IMG/VR virus record: IMGVR_UViG_3300042520_000039
Span: 1 to 32,628 of that record
Source: a virus
Reading direction: 5' to 3' (one strand)
Length of the DNA: 32,628 bases
The notes beneath the pieces were generated by a model. That model searched no databases and was not told where the DNA came from. It worked only from the letters and a program-made list of their open reading frames with translations. The first letter of the stretch is position 1. The number at the start of each line of letters is the position of its first letter. A program made the translations under genes and the position numbers. Positions 8,120 through 17,045 of this stretch are shown piece by piece.

Positions 8120-9010
8120 ATGGCTGACTTACTGCCTCCGTGGACGATTGACTCGCTAGACAATTTAAAGTCTAGCATTGATGACTTAACACTCACACTC
8201 GATAGTCCACTTTATATTACCTCAGTAACCCTATGGGATGCCTATGGGTCTGTAACTGCGTCTGCAAGCGTTGTAGCTGATGCTATAAGGGTTCAGAGTG
8301 GTAGTGGGGCGGTAGATGGTACAGCGACAGTAACGGCAGATGCAGTAAGGGTTCAGTTTGCTAGTGCAAGCATTGATTGCTCTGCTAGTGTTACCTGTGA
8401 TGCAACTAGGGTTCAGTTTGGCTCTGGTGCTATTGATGGTAATGCTACTGTTACCGCAGATGCTACTCGTGTCCAGTTTGCTAGTGGTAGCATAACTGGT
8501 AATGCTGATGTAACTGCCAATGGAACTCGTGTCCAGTTTGGTATTGCAGATATAACTGGAAACGCAACTGTTACGGCTCTTGGTGGAATCGTAGCAAATG
8601 CAGTAGCTTCTGTAACTGGTAACGCAACTGTAACTGCTGACGCTATCAGGGTTCAGTTTGGTAGTGGTGCAATTACTGGTGATGCAACAGTAGTAGCTAA
8701 TGGTGGTTTAGTTGTTGGTGCTAGTGCAAGTATTACGGCTACGGCTGATGTAATAGCTAATGCTTCTGCAATTTATGCAGGTTTGGTATCTATCAATGGT
8801 ATATCTTTGGTAACTGCTAAAGGTGTAATCCTTGGTGAGAACTGGACACCAGTACCACAAGACGATAACACTTGGACACCAGTTTCTACTGATAGCAATA
8901 CTTGGACTACTGTTTCTGGTGACACAAACACATGGACTCCAGTATCTGCTAATGACAATACATGGACAATTCAGACGCAAGGAAGTAACACATGGCTACG
9001 ACAAAACTAA
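8120..9010 (+). CDS. repeat-rich fibre-like protein: nine 20-residue repeats plus WT decapeptides
   Basis: This is a 296-residue protein. Residues 11-32 form a short head with the motif SLDNLKSSIDDLTLTLDS. Residues 49-228 are nine uninterrupted repeats of exactly 20 residues, with consensus ATVTADATRVQFGSGAITGN. Residues 241-292 form a second array with Trp at 242, 252, 262, 272, 282 and 292, a strict 10-residue period (consensus NTWTPVSxDx). Strict short beta periods suggest a beta-solenoid or extended fibre, and Trp arrays often cap or bind. There is no signal peptide. It overlaps the next gene by 19 bases. Its place between adaptor and nozzle genes suggests a head or tail fibre. I know no named family for the whole architecture. 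Confidence 0.78.
   Translation: MADLLPPWTIDSLDNLKSSIDDLTLTLDSPLYITSVTLWDAYGSVTASASVVADAIRVQSGSGAVDGTATVTADAVRVQFASASIDCSASVTCDATRVQFGSGAIDGNATVTADATRVQFASGSITGNADVTANGTRVQFGIADITGNATVTALGGIVANAVASVTGNATVTADAIRVQFGSGAITGDATVVANGGLVVGASASITATADVIANASAIYAGLVSINGISLVTAKGVILGENWTPVPQDDNTWTPVSTDSNTWTTVSGDTNTWTPVSANDNTWTIQTQGSNTWLRQN
8264..8803 (+). repeat. nine tandem 60-bp coding repeats
   Basis: These encode residues 49-228 of the 8120 gene in nine units of 60 bases. The best conserved bases are in the part coding RVQF and in the part coding GNATVT. Units 1-4 and 7 of the array match the consensus best, while the last units have drifted. Such arrays can expand or shrink by recombination. Confidence 0.85.
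8840..8989 (+). repeat. five tandem 30-bp coding repeats (WT decapeptides)
   Basis: These encode residues 241-290 of the 8120 gene, each unit with a TGG Trp codon 30 bases from the next. A partial sixth unit supplies the Trp at residue 292 just before the stop. Confidence 0.85.
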
Positions 9011-10431
9011 CTTTTGGTGAGTGGATGCCTGACCAACCTAGCGTGTCGGGTGCTTTGACTGACGCTAAGAACGTGGTTTCTTTGGCTATTGGTTATGGCC
9101 CATTCCCCACTCCTGTTACTTTTTCCTCTAGTAACGCTGCTGAGAATTTAACTTCTCTTTATGCTGCCAAAAAGCCTGATGGTAATACTGAGTTGTTTGC
9201 TGCTGGCGCATCTAAGATTTACACAGTAAGTGGCGTAGGCACGATAACGCAAGTTAAAACAGGAATGACAACTGGTGCTGCTGATAGGGTACGTTTTACT
9301 CAGTTTGGTAAGGTTGTAATCTCTGCAAACAATGCTGATAGATTACAGGCATGGACACTAGGAACATCTACATCCTTTGCTGATTTGTCAGCTACTGCGC
9401 CTATTGCTAAGTTTATTACTGTGGTGCGTGACTTTGTTGTTTGCGCTAATACGCTAGAAACTACTCAGCAACAATATCGTGTTCGTTGGTCAGCAATCAA
9501 TGATGAGACAGATTGGACTGAGGATGTAAACACACAGTCTGATTATCAAGATATTCCTGATGGTGGACAGATTGTAGGAATCCGTGGTGGTGAGTTTGGT
9601 ATTGTTCTTTTAGAACGAGCAATTCACAGAATGACCTATGTTGGTACACCTTTTATATTCCAGTTTGACAATATCTCTCGTGGTAAGGGGTGCATGGTAT
9701 CTGGCTCTATTGCTCAGTACCAAGGTGTAACTTTCTTTTTGTCTGACGATGGTTTTTATGTGTGTGATGGTCAAAACGTAACAGCTATTGGTGCAGAAAA
9801 AGTAGATAGGTATTTCTTACAAGATGCCTCGGAATCTGACTATGGCTCTATGTCTGCTGCTGTTGACCCAATTCGCAAACTTGTAATCTGGAATTACAAA
9901 TCTGTTAACGGAACTCGTAATCTAATAATTTATAACTTTAAGACACAGAAGTGGACTTATGGCGATGCAGGTACAGATTTCTTGGCAGAAGCATCTACAT
10001 CATCTTTAACGCTTGAGAACTTGGATAGCATTAGCAATTCTATTGATGCGCTAACGACAAGTTTAGACTCTCAACTGTACGTTGGCGGTAAGTATTTCTT
10101 AGGCGGTACTTTAGCCACTCGTGTGATGACTTACACAGGTGCTAGTCAGACAGGCGTTATTGCTACTGGAGACTTAGATATTGGTGCTAACTCAGTAGTA
10201 ACCCTAGCTAGACCTATTGTTGACAATGGCTCTGCAACTGTGGCTATTGCTTCTCGTACCCTGTTAAACCAAGGTGTTAATTTTAATACTGCGGTGGCTG
10301 CTAGTTCAGAGAATCGTGTACCACTTAGAAGCGCAGGTAGATATCACAGGCTAAAGGTTACTCCTACTGGTGACAATTGGGATAACGCTATCTCTGTGGA
10401 TGTGGATGTAACTCCACAAGGGGTTCGCTGA
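8992..10431 (+). CDS. tail nozzle / tail stabilisation protein, P22 gp10-like
   Basis: This is a 479-residue protein. The N-terminus KLTFGEWMPDQPS and the beta-propeller-like body fit podovirus nozzle or stabilisation proteins, the P22 gp10 group. Body features are SKIYTVSG, VRFTQFGKVVISANNADRLQ, the segment FVVCANT, and FFLSDDGFYVCDGQNVTAIG. These proteins continue the channel below the adaptor. Residues 340-363 carry an insert LENLDSISNSIDALTTSLDS that resembles residues 11-32 of the preceding gene product. It starts inside the end of the 8120 gene and touches the next start (TGATG). Confidence 0.78.
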   Translation: MATTKLTFGEWMPDQPSVSGALTDAKNVVSLAIGYGPFPTPVTFSSSNAAENLTSLYAAKKPDGNTELFAAGASKIYTVSGVGTITQVKTGMTTGAADRVRFTQFGKVVISANNADRLQAWTLGTSTSFADLSATAPIAKFITVVRDFVVCANTLETTQQQYRVRWSAINDETDWTEDVNTQSDYQDIPDGGQIVGIRGGEFGIVLLERAIHRMTYVGTPFIFQFDNISRGKGCMVSGSIAQYQGVTFFLSDDGFYVCDGQNVTAIGAEKVDRYFLQDASESDYGSMSAAVDPIRKLVIWNYKSVNGTRNLIIYNFKTQKWTYGDAGTDFLAEASTSSLTLENLDSISNSIDALTTSLDSQLYVGGKYFLGGTLATRVMTYTGASQTGVIATGDLDIGANSVVTLARPIVDNGSATVAIASRTLLNQGVNFNTAVAASSENRVPLRSAGRYHRLKVTPTGDNWDNAISVDVDVTPQGVR

Positions 10432-11204
10432 TGTTTAGAAGCCTACCTGCTTTTGGTGGTGACCAGAGGGCTGTGGCTGAAGTTGTCCGTGGCATCATGG
10501 ACGGAAAGACCAATAACACAGGAACTTTGACGCTGGCAACTGGTGGGGCTTTAACTACCACTTTGACAGACCGAAGGATAGGCCCAGATAGCGTTATTAT
10601 CTTTGTCCCTGCCTCTGCTGCTGCTAATGCTGACTATATGCCTTATGGGGCGTTTCAGAGCCTTGTTGACCAAACTGTTGCTACAGCAAATACCGCCTAT
10701 GCGATGACTCTGGACACTACAGATTACTCAAATGGTATTACTTTAAGCAATAGTTCTAGGATGAACGTCAAAAACACAGGAATTTATAACTTTCAATGGT
10801 CTGGTCAGTTTGAAAATACGGACTCACAAGACCATGACGTTAGGGCTTGGATAAAAATTAACGGAACGAATCTTACTGGCTCAACAGGATTCTTTGCTGT
10901 ACCTAGTAAACATGGCTCAGTTGATGGTCGTGGTTTAGTTGGATGGAATTATTATTTAAGCCTAAATGCAAATGATTATGTCGAGTTATGGTGGGAGACT
11001 GATAACGCCTTGGTAAGCCTCCAAGCCTATGCTGCTGGAACAAATTACCCATCTACAGCGTCTTTGATTACTACTATGAACTACATCTCTCCGTCAGCAT
11101 TGACAAACATCTACGCCAGTTCCCAAGGACAGGGAACGGCTACGATTACCCACTTTGCCAATTCAACTGCAAATAAGACATATCGGTATGCAATTATTGG
11201 TTGA
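10431..11204 (+). CDS. beta-rich tail protein with jelly-roll-like C-terminal domain
   Basis: This is a 257-residue protein starting by TGATG overlap with the nozzle gene. Residues 1-60 form a linker with FRSLPAFGGDQRAVAEVVRG, common in small phage tail proteins. Residues 90-235 have alternating strands typical of a C1q/TNF-like jelly roll: GIYNFQWSGQFENTDSQ, DVRAWIKINGTN, NDYVELWWETDN, and PSTASLITTMNYIS at the end. Such domains form trimeric knobs in fibres and may bind receptors. Function is by resemblance only. Confidence 0.7.
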   Translation: MFRSLPAFGGDQRAVAEVVRGIMDGKTNNTGTLTLATGGALTTTLTDRRIGPDSVIIFVPASAAANADYMPYGAFQSLVDQTVATANTAYAMTLDTTDYSNGITLSNSSRMNVKNTGIYNFQWSGQFENTDSQDHDVRAWIKINGTNLTGSTGFFAVPSKHGSVDGRGLVGWNYYLSLNANDYVELWWETDNALVSLQAYAAGTNYPSTASLITTMNYISPSALTNIYASSQGQGTATITHFANSTANKTYRYAIIG

Positions 11205-11225
11205 TTTTGATTATTTATGTATAAT
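11197..11225 (+). promoter_or_regulatory. sigma-70-type promoter for ejection/fibre/lysis block
   Basis: TTGGTT (11197-11202), a 17-base spacer and a perfect TATAAT (11220-11225) lie just before the 11274 gene. The start of transcription would be near 11232, giving a leader of about 40 bases that ends with the ribosome site AGGAGT. This is the best consensus promoter in the late region. Confidence 0.72.
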
Positions 11226-11273
11226 GTATTCCGTGGATGACCCATCTCGGAATCCGAACTTTTAGGAGTAAAG

Positions 11274-12170
11274 ATGGCTACTACTACCACATCCACAGTT
11301 GACCCAACAATTGCCCCATATTTAACGTATGGTTTGCAACAGGCATCTAACCTTTATGGTGCTGGTGGGCCACAATACTACACAGGCGAAACCTTTGTAG
11401 CACCCTCACAAACTACACAAGCTGGCGTTCAAGCCTTAGAAACTCGTGCTTTAGCAGGTAATCCTTTAACTGGACTTGCTCAACAACAGTTACAGGGAAC
11501 TTTAGGCGGTGCTTATCTAGGTGGTAATCCATTCTTTCAAGGTGCATTTGCCCCTGCTGCACAAGCTGCTCAGTCTCAGTTCCAGAACACAATGGGCGAC
11601 ATTAGTTCTAAAGCAAGCCTAGCAGGGCGTTATGGCTCTGGTGCTATGGGTAACCTACAAGACAGGGCTTCTGGTCAATATGCACAAGCATTGACTAACA
11701 CAGCAGGTCAACTGGCTTACCAGAACTATGAAGCAGAGCGTCAGCGTCAGCAACAAGCTATTGGGGCTGCGCCAGCATTGGCTCAAGCTGATTACCAAGA
11801 CATTAACCAGTTATTGCAAGCTGGTCAATTGCGTGAAGGTTACCAAGGTCAACAGTTAGGCGCAGATATTCAGCGTTTCAACTTCTTGCAAAACCAACCA
11901 CAACAAAACTTGCAAAACTATATGTCATTGGTATATGGCAACCCATTAGGACGAGTAGGAACATCTACAGCGTCTGGTTCTGCTGACACATCTACCTTGC
12001 AAAAGGTATTGGGTACTGCTGCTACTGGTGCTGCTATTTACAAGAATCTAGGTTCTCCTAACCTGAGTTACATCAATCCATTTAGTTCAAGTTTCCTTGG
12101 TGGTAATGCGCCTAATATGGGAACTATTGACGCTAATTACCCTGCTCTTGGCTCTAACTGGTGGGATTAA
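11274..12170 (+). CDS. putative internal virion / DNA ejection protein
   Basis: This 298-residue protein follows a strong promoter and ribosome site. It is Gln/Ala/Gly-rich and largely helical. It has recurring features of podovirus ejection proteins: an N-terminal PYLTYGLQQA and GPQYYTGETFVAP, a central GRYGSGAMGNLQDRASGQYA, then a Gln-rich helix with QLAYQNYEAERQRQQQAI. It is the first of three consecutive genes of this type, the usual number of ejection proteins in P22-like and T7-like phages. These proteins leave the capsid with the DNA and build the channel across the envelope. No lytic domain is visible here. Confidence 0.65.
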   Translation: MATTTTSTVDPTIAPYLTYGLQQASNLYGAGGPQYYTGETFVAPSQTTQAGVQALETRALAGNPLTGLAQQQLQGTLGGAYLGGNPFFQGAFAPAAQAAQSQFQNTMGDISSKASLAGRYGSGAMGNLQDRASGQYAQALTNTAGQLAYQNYEAERQRQQQAIGAAPALAQADYQDINQLLQAGQLREGYQGQQLGADIQRFNFLQNQPQQNLQNYMSLVYGNPLGRVGTSTASGSADTSTLQKVLGTAATGAAIYKNLGSPNLSYINPFSSSFLGGNAPNMGTIDANYPALGSNWWD

Positions 12171-12172
12171 AC

Positions 12173-13429
12173 ATGGCTGGACTATTAGACATTTTTGGAA
12201 CTAGCGGTGCAGACACAATGAGTCTGTTGGGTATGTCACAGGCTGACATTGCTCGTAATCGTGACGATGCACAAGCACAAGCCTTGTATGCCTTAGCAGG
12301 GCGTTTATTCCAAGGTGGGAATACTGGTCAATCTATTGTTGAGGGATTGCAACAAGGGCAGAAAGCCTATCGTGGTGGTATGCAAGAAACCTTGCAAAAC
12401 CAATTGCAAAATGCTCAATTGCAAGAATTGCTTAAAAAGCGTCAGTTAGAGCAACAAGCATTGATGCGTCAGCAAGCTGTTGAGCAAGAAATTACCAGAG
12501 CATATCGTCCTGAGACTTTTGCTGAGACGCCATTGACAAACATGATGGGTCAAGAGATTGCAGGGCCTAACCAACCACAGGCTGCTGGTCTTGGTATGGC
12601 TGCATTAGCACCTAAGTTAATGGCTACTCCTGAAGGCAGAAAAGCCCTCAAAGATATGCAACCAGAGTATAAAGAAGTTAATGGTGCGCTTTACGAAATC
12701 TCGGCTGGTATGGCCCCAAGGTTAGTGGCAGGTTCTAAGAAGCGAGATACTGTAACTGTCGGTAATGTTGTTCTTGATAAAGACAATATGAGTGTTCTTT
12801 ATACAGCACCTGATGCAGATGCTAGTTCTATTAAAGAGTTCAAAGACTTTAGTAAATTAACTGCACCAGAAAAACAAGCATATCTTGCTTTGCAAGAACA
12901 AAAGCGTCCAACTACAACAATCAATATGCCATCAGAAGGTGAGCGTAAGTCAGCCGTTCTTGCAAGCAGATTGAACTTCAGCGTTGGACAAATGAATGAG
13001 GCTATTGGCGCAGACCCTAAAGCGGCTTTACCAAATACTGCGGCTGAAGTTGCTCGTTTTGTTTCACGCACAGATTTCTTGCCAAACAAGATTAACACAG
13101 AACAACGTCAAATTGTTGAGGCGGCACAAGAGGATATTCTTGATGCGGCTTTGACATTGGGAACTGGTGCGGCATATAGCCGTGAGCAGTTGGCTGGTTA
13201 TAAAAAGTCTTTCTTCCCGCAAATGGGTGATAGTGCGGCAACAGTTAAAACAAAACAAGAGCGTCTTACAAACTTGCTTAAATCTGCTGAAGTTGCATCT
13301 GGTCGTGCAGCAAAAGATATTACTGCACCAATACCTAAATTGCCAACTGCCCCTGCTACAAGTGGTGGATTGCCAACTCAAGATGCTATTCAAGCAGAAA
13401 TTGAAAGACGCAAAAAAGGCGGTGGATAA
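12173..13429 (+). CDS. putative ejection protein with conserved C-terminal helical domain
   Basis: This is 418 residues from the ATG at 12173. A GTG at 12161 is in frame but inside the previous gene, and GGTGGGA lies before the ATG. Residues 1-110 are Gln-rich helices (a probable coiled coil). The last third holds the segment QIVEAAQEDILDAALTLGTG followed by AAYSREQLAGYKKSFFPQ and a helix with TKQERLTNLLKSAEVASGRA. That segment is a frequent C-terminal domain of phage internal virion proteins. It probably acts with the genes on either side in DNA delivery. Confidence 0.7.
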   Translation: MAGLLDIFGTSGADTMSLLGMSQADIARNRDDAQAQALYALAGRLFQGGNTGQSIVEGLQQGQKAYRGGMQETLQNQLQNAQLQELLKKRQLEQQALMRQQAVEQEITRAYRPETFAETPLTNMMGQEIAGPNQPQAAGLGMAALAPKLMATPEGRKALKDMQPEYKEVNGALYEISAGMAPRLVAGSKKRDTVTVGNVVLDKDNMSVLYTAPDADASSIKEFKDFSKLTAPEKQAYLALQEQKRPTTTINMPSEGERKSAVLASRLNFSVGQMNEAIGADPKAALPNTAAEVARFVSRTDFLPNKINTEQRQIVEAAQEDILDAALTLGTGAAYSREQLAGYKKSFFPQMGDSAATVKTKQERLTNLLKSAEVASGRAAKDITAPIPKLPTAPATSGGLPTQDAIQAEIERRKKGGG

Positions 13430-14991
13430 TGGACTTAACTCAATTATCTGATAGTGACCTGTTGGCTTTGCAAGCAGGAGACTTAACTAAAGTTTCCGAT
13501 GCTGGCTTAGCTGTTCTTAATCAAGGTCAGTCTAAGTCTCCAACACTCAGAGAATCATTTGAGCGTGGTGCAGGTTTAACGTATCGTGCTGTAGCACCTA
13601 CTTTGGCTGGCGCACAGATTGGCTCGTATGGAGGCCCATTAGGTGCGCTTGTTGGTTCAATGGCTGTTCCTGCTGCTGATGCAGTAAATGCACTATTAAA
13701 TGTAATTGCTTCTCCATTTACTGAAAAGCGATTGATGCCAGCATCTCAAGCTATTCAAAACTTGATGACTCGTTCTGGTGTACCTGCTGCACCAGAAACA
13801 CAAACACCAACTGAGAGAGTTGTTGGCGGTGGATTAGAAGCAATGACAGGTGTAGCTAGAACTATTCCTGCGTTGATTAAAGCATCCACAACAGCAGCAT
13901 CTCCTGTTACTCGTGGTGTTACAGAGCAACTAGCTGTTGCCCCTAAAACACAAGCGATTGTGACTCCTACGGCTGTTATGACAGGTCAAACAGTTACAGA
14001 GGCTACTGGTAATCCTTTGTATGGCGCAGCTACTACATTGGCTACAGGTGCTGCTGGTAGTGTTAAGCGTCCTCAAAAACAAGAAGCATTATCTACACAA
14101 GCATTAGACAGAATTGCAACAGACAGATATGACCAACTTCAAAGGTCTGGTGTTCAGTTAAAAACTGATGAGTTTGTTAATGCAATGGATGATATTGCCA
14201 AGGGTTTAAGGCAAGAAGGCTATACGCCTAAAGCATTTCCAAAAGTTGCTGGTGCTATTGAAGAACTTACTTCTACTGCTCAACCTAAAGATTGGACTGA
14301 ACTTCAAGCATTGCGTAAGATGATTCGTTCTGGTCAAAAGAGTATTGAGCCAGAAGAAAGACGAATGGCGTCTATTCTTTTGGATGACTACGATAACTAT
14401 CTAATGACTGTCCCTAAAGAATCAATTGCTTCTGGGGATATGAAAAATGCAGGTCAGTTATGGTCAGAGGCTCGTAACGCTTATTCAAAAATGAAGAAGT
14501 CTGAAGTCTTTGAGGATATGCTTAATGAAGCTAAACTAGACAGAAGTAAATTTACTCAGTCTGGTGAAGAAAACTCACTTGCTAAACAATTGCGTCAACT
14601 TGCTAAGAATGACAAGAAAATGCGATTGTTTACTAAGACTGAACAGGACGCTATTGAGCAAGCTGCCAAGGGTGGCAATGTTCAGAATATGTTAAAGTTC
14701 TTTGGACGCTTTGCACCTACTGGTGTTGTGCCAGTTGGACTTAGTGTAGGAACTACTGCACTCGCACCGATGATTGGAATTCCTTTAACTATTGGTGCTG
14801 CTGGTTCTCGTGGATTGGCTACAAATATGCGTAGAGGTAGCGTAGAGGACTTAACCAATATGATGCGTACTGGTGGAGTTCCACAAACAGTTGGTAGTCC
14901 ATTTAGGGCTGTTACACCAACAACTGCAAGAGGTCTATTGTCTATGGAAGACTTAGACGAAGAACAGCGTAATCTCTTAGGTATCCAATAA
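13429..14991 (+). CDS. putative large ejection protein, membrane-active
   Basis: This 520-residue protein starts at a TAATG overlap. The N-terminus holds a motif often seen in ejection proteins, LSDSDLLALQAGDLTKVSDA, in which the 'L..GDL.KVS..GL' pattern is conserved. Residues 45-100 and 410-470 are hydrophobic and Gly/Ala-rich and could cross a membrane, for example LVGSMAVPAADAVNALLNVI and VGTTALAPMIGIPLTIGAAG. The middle (residues 220-400) is charged and helical. It is the third protein of the ejection set, before the tail fibre gene. Confidence 0.7.
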   Translation: MDLTQLSDSDLLALQAGDLTKVSDAGLAVLNQGQSKSPTLRESFERGAGLTYRAVAPTLAGAQIGSYGGPLGALVGSMAVPAADAVNALLNVIASPFTEKRLMPASQAIQNLMTRSGVPAAPETQTPTERVVGGGLEAMTGVARTIPALIKASTTAASPVTRGVTEQLAVAPKTQAIVTPTAVMTGQTVTEATGNPLYGAATTLATGAAGSVKRPQKQEALSTQALDRIATDRYDQLQRSGVQLKTDEFVNAMDDIAKGLRQEGYTPKAFPKVAGAIEELTSTAQPKDWTELQALRKMIRSGQKSIEPEERRMASILLDDYDNYLMTVPKESIASGDMKNAGQLWSEARNAYSKMKKSEVFEDMLNEAKLDRSKFTQSGEENSLAKQLRQLAKNDKKMRLFTKTEQDAIEQAAKGGNVQNMLKFFGRFAPTGVVPVGLSVGTTALAPMIGIPLTIGAAGSRGLATNMRRGSVEDLTNMMRTGGVPQTVGSPFRAVTPTTARGLLSMEDLDEEQRNLLGIQ

Positions 14992-14999
14992 GGACTAAC

Positions 15000-16319
15000 A
15001 TGGCACGTACAAAAATCAGCGAATTTAGCGCAACCCCTGCTAATAACACAGACATTGATTCGATTAACATTGCAGAGGGCTGTGCGCCATCTGGAATTAA
15101 CGATGCTATTCGTGAGTTAATGGCTCAACTGAAGGACTTTCAGACAGGTGCTGTTGGCGACTCGTTTAACGGCCCTATCGGTACTACAACGGCTGCTGCT
15201 GGTGCTTTCACTACATTAGCTGCCTCTGGTGCTGTAACCCTCTCTGGAGGCACAGCAAACGGAGTTACTTACCTAAACGGCTCAAAGGTTCTGACAAGTG
15301 GCTCTGCGCTTACTTTTGATGGGACGGATTTGAAATTTGCTTCTGGGTCTGGTTTGTTTACAAATACATCAGATGGAAGTGATACTGGAACATTAGCAAT
15401 TGGTGGTGGCGGTGCAAATTCAAGTGCCCGTGGTGGTGTTATTGAGTTTTATGGAAATGAAAACGCATCTGCTGGTGTTGTTGACATAACAAGCGGAAAT
15501 GTAGCAAATAGTTATGTTCGTATCCAAGGGCGGTCATCTACCAGTTATGTTCGTTTTGATATAAATGCTTCAGAACAAATGCGCCTCACCTCAACAGGGT
15601 TGGGTATTGGTACAACTGCACCTAAAGAAAAACTTGATAGCCGTGGTGCAGCAGTATTTAGCGGAGATAACGCAACAGGCACAAATGCCTTTGGAACAGC
15701 AGAGGGTTTATTGCTTTCCACAGGCTCTGGTGTGGCACGAATTACAGCAGTAAGTAATGGCTCAAACAATGTAAATCTTGCATTGCGTTCATTAAGCTCT
15801 GGTGGCGCGGTAACTGCTTTAACAATAAATTCAACTGGTGCTATTGCTCTTAATGGTGCTGTTACTACAGCTACTGGTGCTGGCATCACATTCCCCGCAA
15901 CTCAATCAGCATCATCAGACGCTAATACGCTAGATGACTATGAGGAAGGGACTTTTACAGCAACTATGAGTCCGCTAACTAGCGGGTCAATTACACTATC
16001 AGCAGCAACTGGGGCCTATACAAAAATTGGCAGACAAGTAACAGTAACTGGTCAATTTAACACAAGCGCAGTATCTACTCCATTAGGCAGACTTCGTATT
16101 AGCGGATTGCCTTTTACTACAGCAAGCGGAACTCAATTTGAATCTAGGGCTGTTGTTGGTGTTGTTGGTGGGGTGGCAATAATAGCTATTGATAGTTGGA
16201 TTCCTAGTGGTGGGTCTTTTATAGATATTTATCCAACTGGCACAACTACCGATAGTTACGCATCCAATATAGACGCATCAACGTCTGTTTATATTTCAGC
16301 AACTTATTTCACAACTTAA
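15000..16319 (+). CDS. tail fibre protein
   Basis: This is a 439-residue protein with AAGGA before its ATG. The N-terminal segment ISEFSATPANNTDIDSINIA, then INDAIRELMAQLKDFQTGAVGD, is a well-known virion-anchoring module of podovirus fibres. Residues 60-300 are Ser/Thr/Gly-rich beta repeats of the kind found in fibre shafts, including SALTFDGTDLKFASGSG and MRLTSTGLGIGTTAPKEKLD. The C-terminal 130 residues look like a receptor-binding tip, starting near DANTLDDYEEGTFTATMSP. It probably fixes host range. No peptidase (intramolecular chaperone) domain is visible. Confidence 0.85.
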   Translation: MARTKISEFSATPANNTDIDSINIAEGCAPSGINDAIRELMAQLKDFQTGAVGDSFNGPIGTTTAAAGAFTTLAASGAVTLSGGTANGVTYLNGSKVLTSGSALTFDGTDLKFASGSGLFTNTSDGSDTGTLAIGGGGANSSARGGVIEFYGNENASAGVVDITSGNVANSYVRIQGRSSTSYVRFDINASEQMRLTSTGLGIGTTAPKEKLDSRGAAVFSGDNATGTNAFGTAEGLLLSTGSGVARITAVSNGSNNVNLALRSLSSGGAVTALTINSTGAIALNGAVTTATGAGITFPATQSASSDANTLDDYEEGTFTATMSPLTSGSITLSAATGAYTKIGRQVTVTGQFNTSAVSTPLGRLRISGLPFTTASGTQFESRAVVGVVGGVAIIAIDSWIPSGGSFIDIYPTGTTTDSYASNIDASTSVYISATYFTT

Positions 16320-16356
16320 CTAGGTCGGATGGCTTAGTCAGACACAAAGGAAAATC

Positions 16357-16671
16357 ATGTCACTTACCAAAACTACAACTGTTGACCAAATTCTTGTTCA
16401 AGAGAACGGAATTGTTCTATATCGTCAAGCAACACGCATCATGGAAGATGGTAATCAAATCAGCCAAACTTACCATCGTTCAAGCCTTACACCCGCACAA
16501 GACCTGACAGGCATCCCTGCTAATGTTGTTGCAATCTGCAATACGGCATGGACTACTGAAATTGTGGCGGCTTATCAAGCAGAGCAAGCACGAATTGCTG
16601 CTGAACGTGAAGCACAACGCTTGGCTGCTGAAGAGGCACAAGCGACTCAAGAATCTGAGGCTACACAATGA
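16357..16671 (+). CDS. small protein after tail fibre, possible fibre-assembly or tail protein
   Basis: This is a 104-residue protein with AAGGAAA before its ATG. The N-terminal two-thirds is a mixed fold with ENGIVLYRQATRIMEDG and SSLTPAQDLTGIP. The last 35 residues are an Ala/Glu/Gln-rich helix. Proteins of this shape often follow fibre genes in phages, but I cannot name its function. A chaperone role is inference from position. The stop overlaps the next ATG. Confidence 0.65.
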   Translation: MSLTKTTTVDQILVQENGIVLYRQATRIMEDGNQISQTYHRSSLTPAQDLTGIPANVVAICNTAWTTEIVAAYQAEQARIAAEREAQRLAAEEAQATQESEATQ

Positions 16672-16814
16672 AGCTAGAACTAGACGTTAACGAGATTAAC
16701 TTTGTATTGCAGACTCTTGGTGAATTGCCAAGCAAGTCAGGCGTTTGGCCTCTGATTCTTAAAATCAAAGAACAGGCTGAAGCGCAAGTTCCTAAAGACG
16801 CACCAACGGAGTGA
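16668..16814 (+). CDS. conserved 48-residue phage protein
   Basis: The reading starts by ATGA overlap with the previous gene. The product has a helical N-terminus (LELDVNEINFVLQTLGELP) and then KSGVWPLILKIKEQAEAQV. It is a recurrent small phage protein without known function. There is no membrane segment. The spacing and overlap make translation very likely despite the short length. Confidence 0.68.
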   Translation: MKLELDVNEINFVLQTLGELPSKSGVWPLILKIKEQAEAQVPKDAPTE

Positions 16815-16817
16815 GTA

Positions 16818-17045
16818 ATGGAAAACGAAGTCACCCACAAGCAAATCTACGATAGGCTCGTTGAAGTCGAATCTAAGGTAGATAGCATAGACCAGAACAC
16901 TAAAGGTCTTGTAGAGGCTATGAAGGCTCTTGATGGGGCTTTTAAAGTGCTTGGATGGGTTGCTAGTGCTGCCAAGCCTATTCTGTGGGTGGGTGCGCTG
17001 ATTATGGCTGCTGGTGCTGTTTGGCAGACTTGGATTAAAAAATGA
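16818..17045 (+). CDS. putative holin-like protein with C-terminal membrane segment
   Basis: This is a 75-residue protein with GGAGTGA before its ATG. Residues 1-40 form a soluble heptad-like helix (IYDRLVEVESKVDSIDQNTK). Residues 43-70 form one hydrophobic segment, ending WQTWIKK with positive charges. Coiled coil plus a C-terminal anchor is seen in phage small membrane proteins near lysis genes, including haemolysin XhlA-like ones. It opens the membrane-gene cluster, so a holin or holin-partner role is possible. Confidence 0.65.
   Translation: MENEVTHKQIYDRLVEVESKVDSIDQNTKGLVEAMKALDGAFKVLGWVASAAKPILWVGALIMAAGAVWQTWIKK

Noticed and set aside
8264-8803. CRISPR-like or non-coding repeat array
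   Set aside because: The 60-bp repeats are contiguous, lack spacers and encode in-frame 20-residue units.
8708-8980. Cys/Trp-rich minus-strand frames in 8708-8980
   Set aside because: They mirror the tandem repeats of the 8120 gene and have no start signals or coherent fold.
16320-16356. Terminator after the tail fibre gene
   Set aside because: Only a 3-bp GTC/GAC pairing is visible and there is no T-run.
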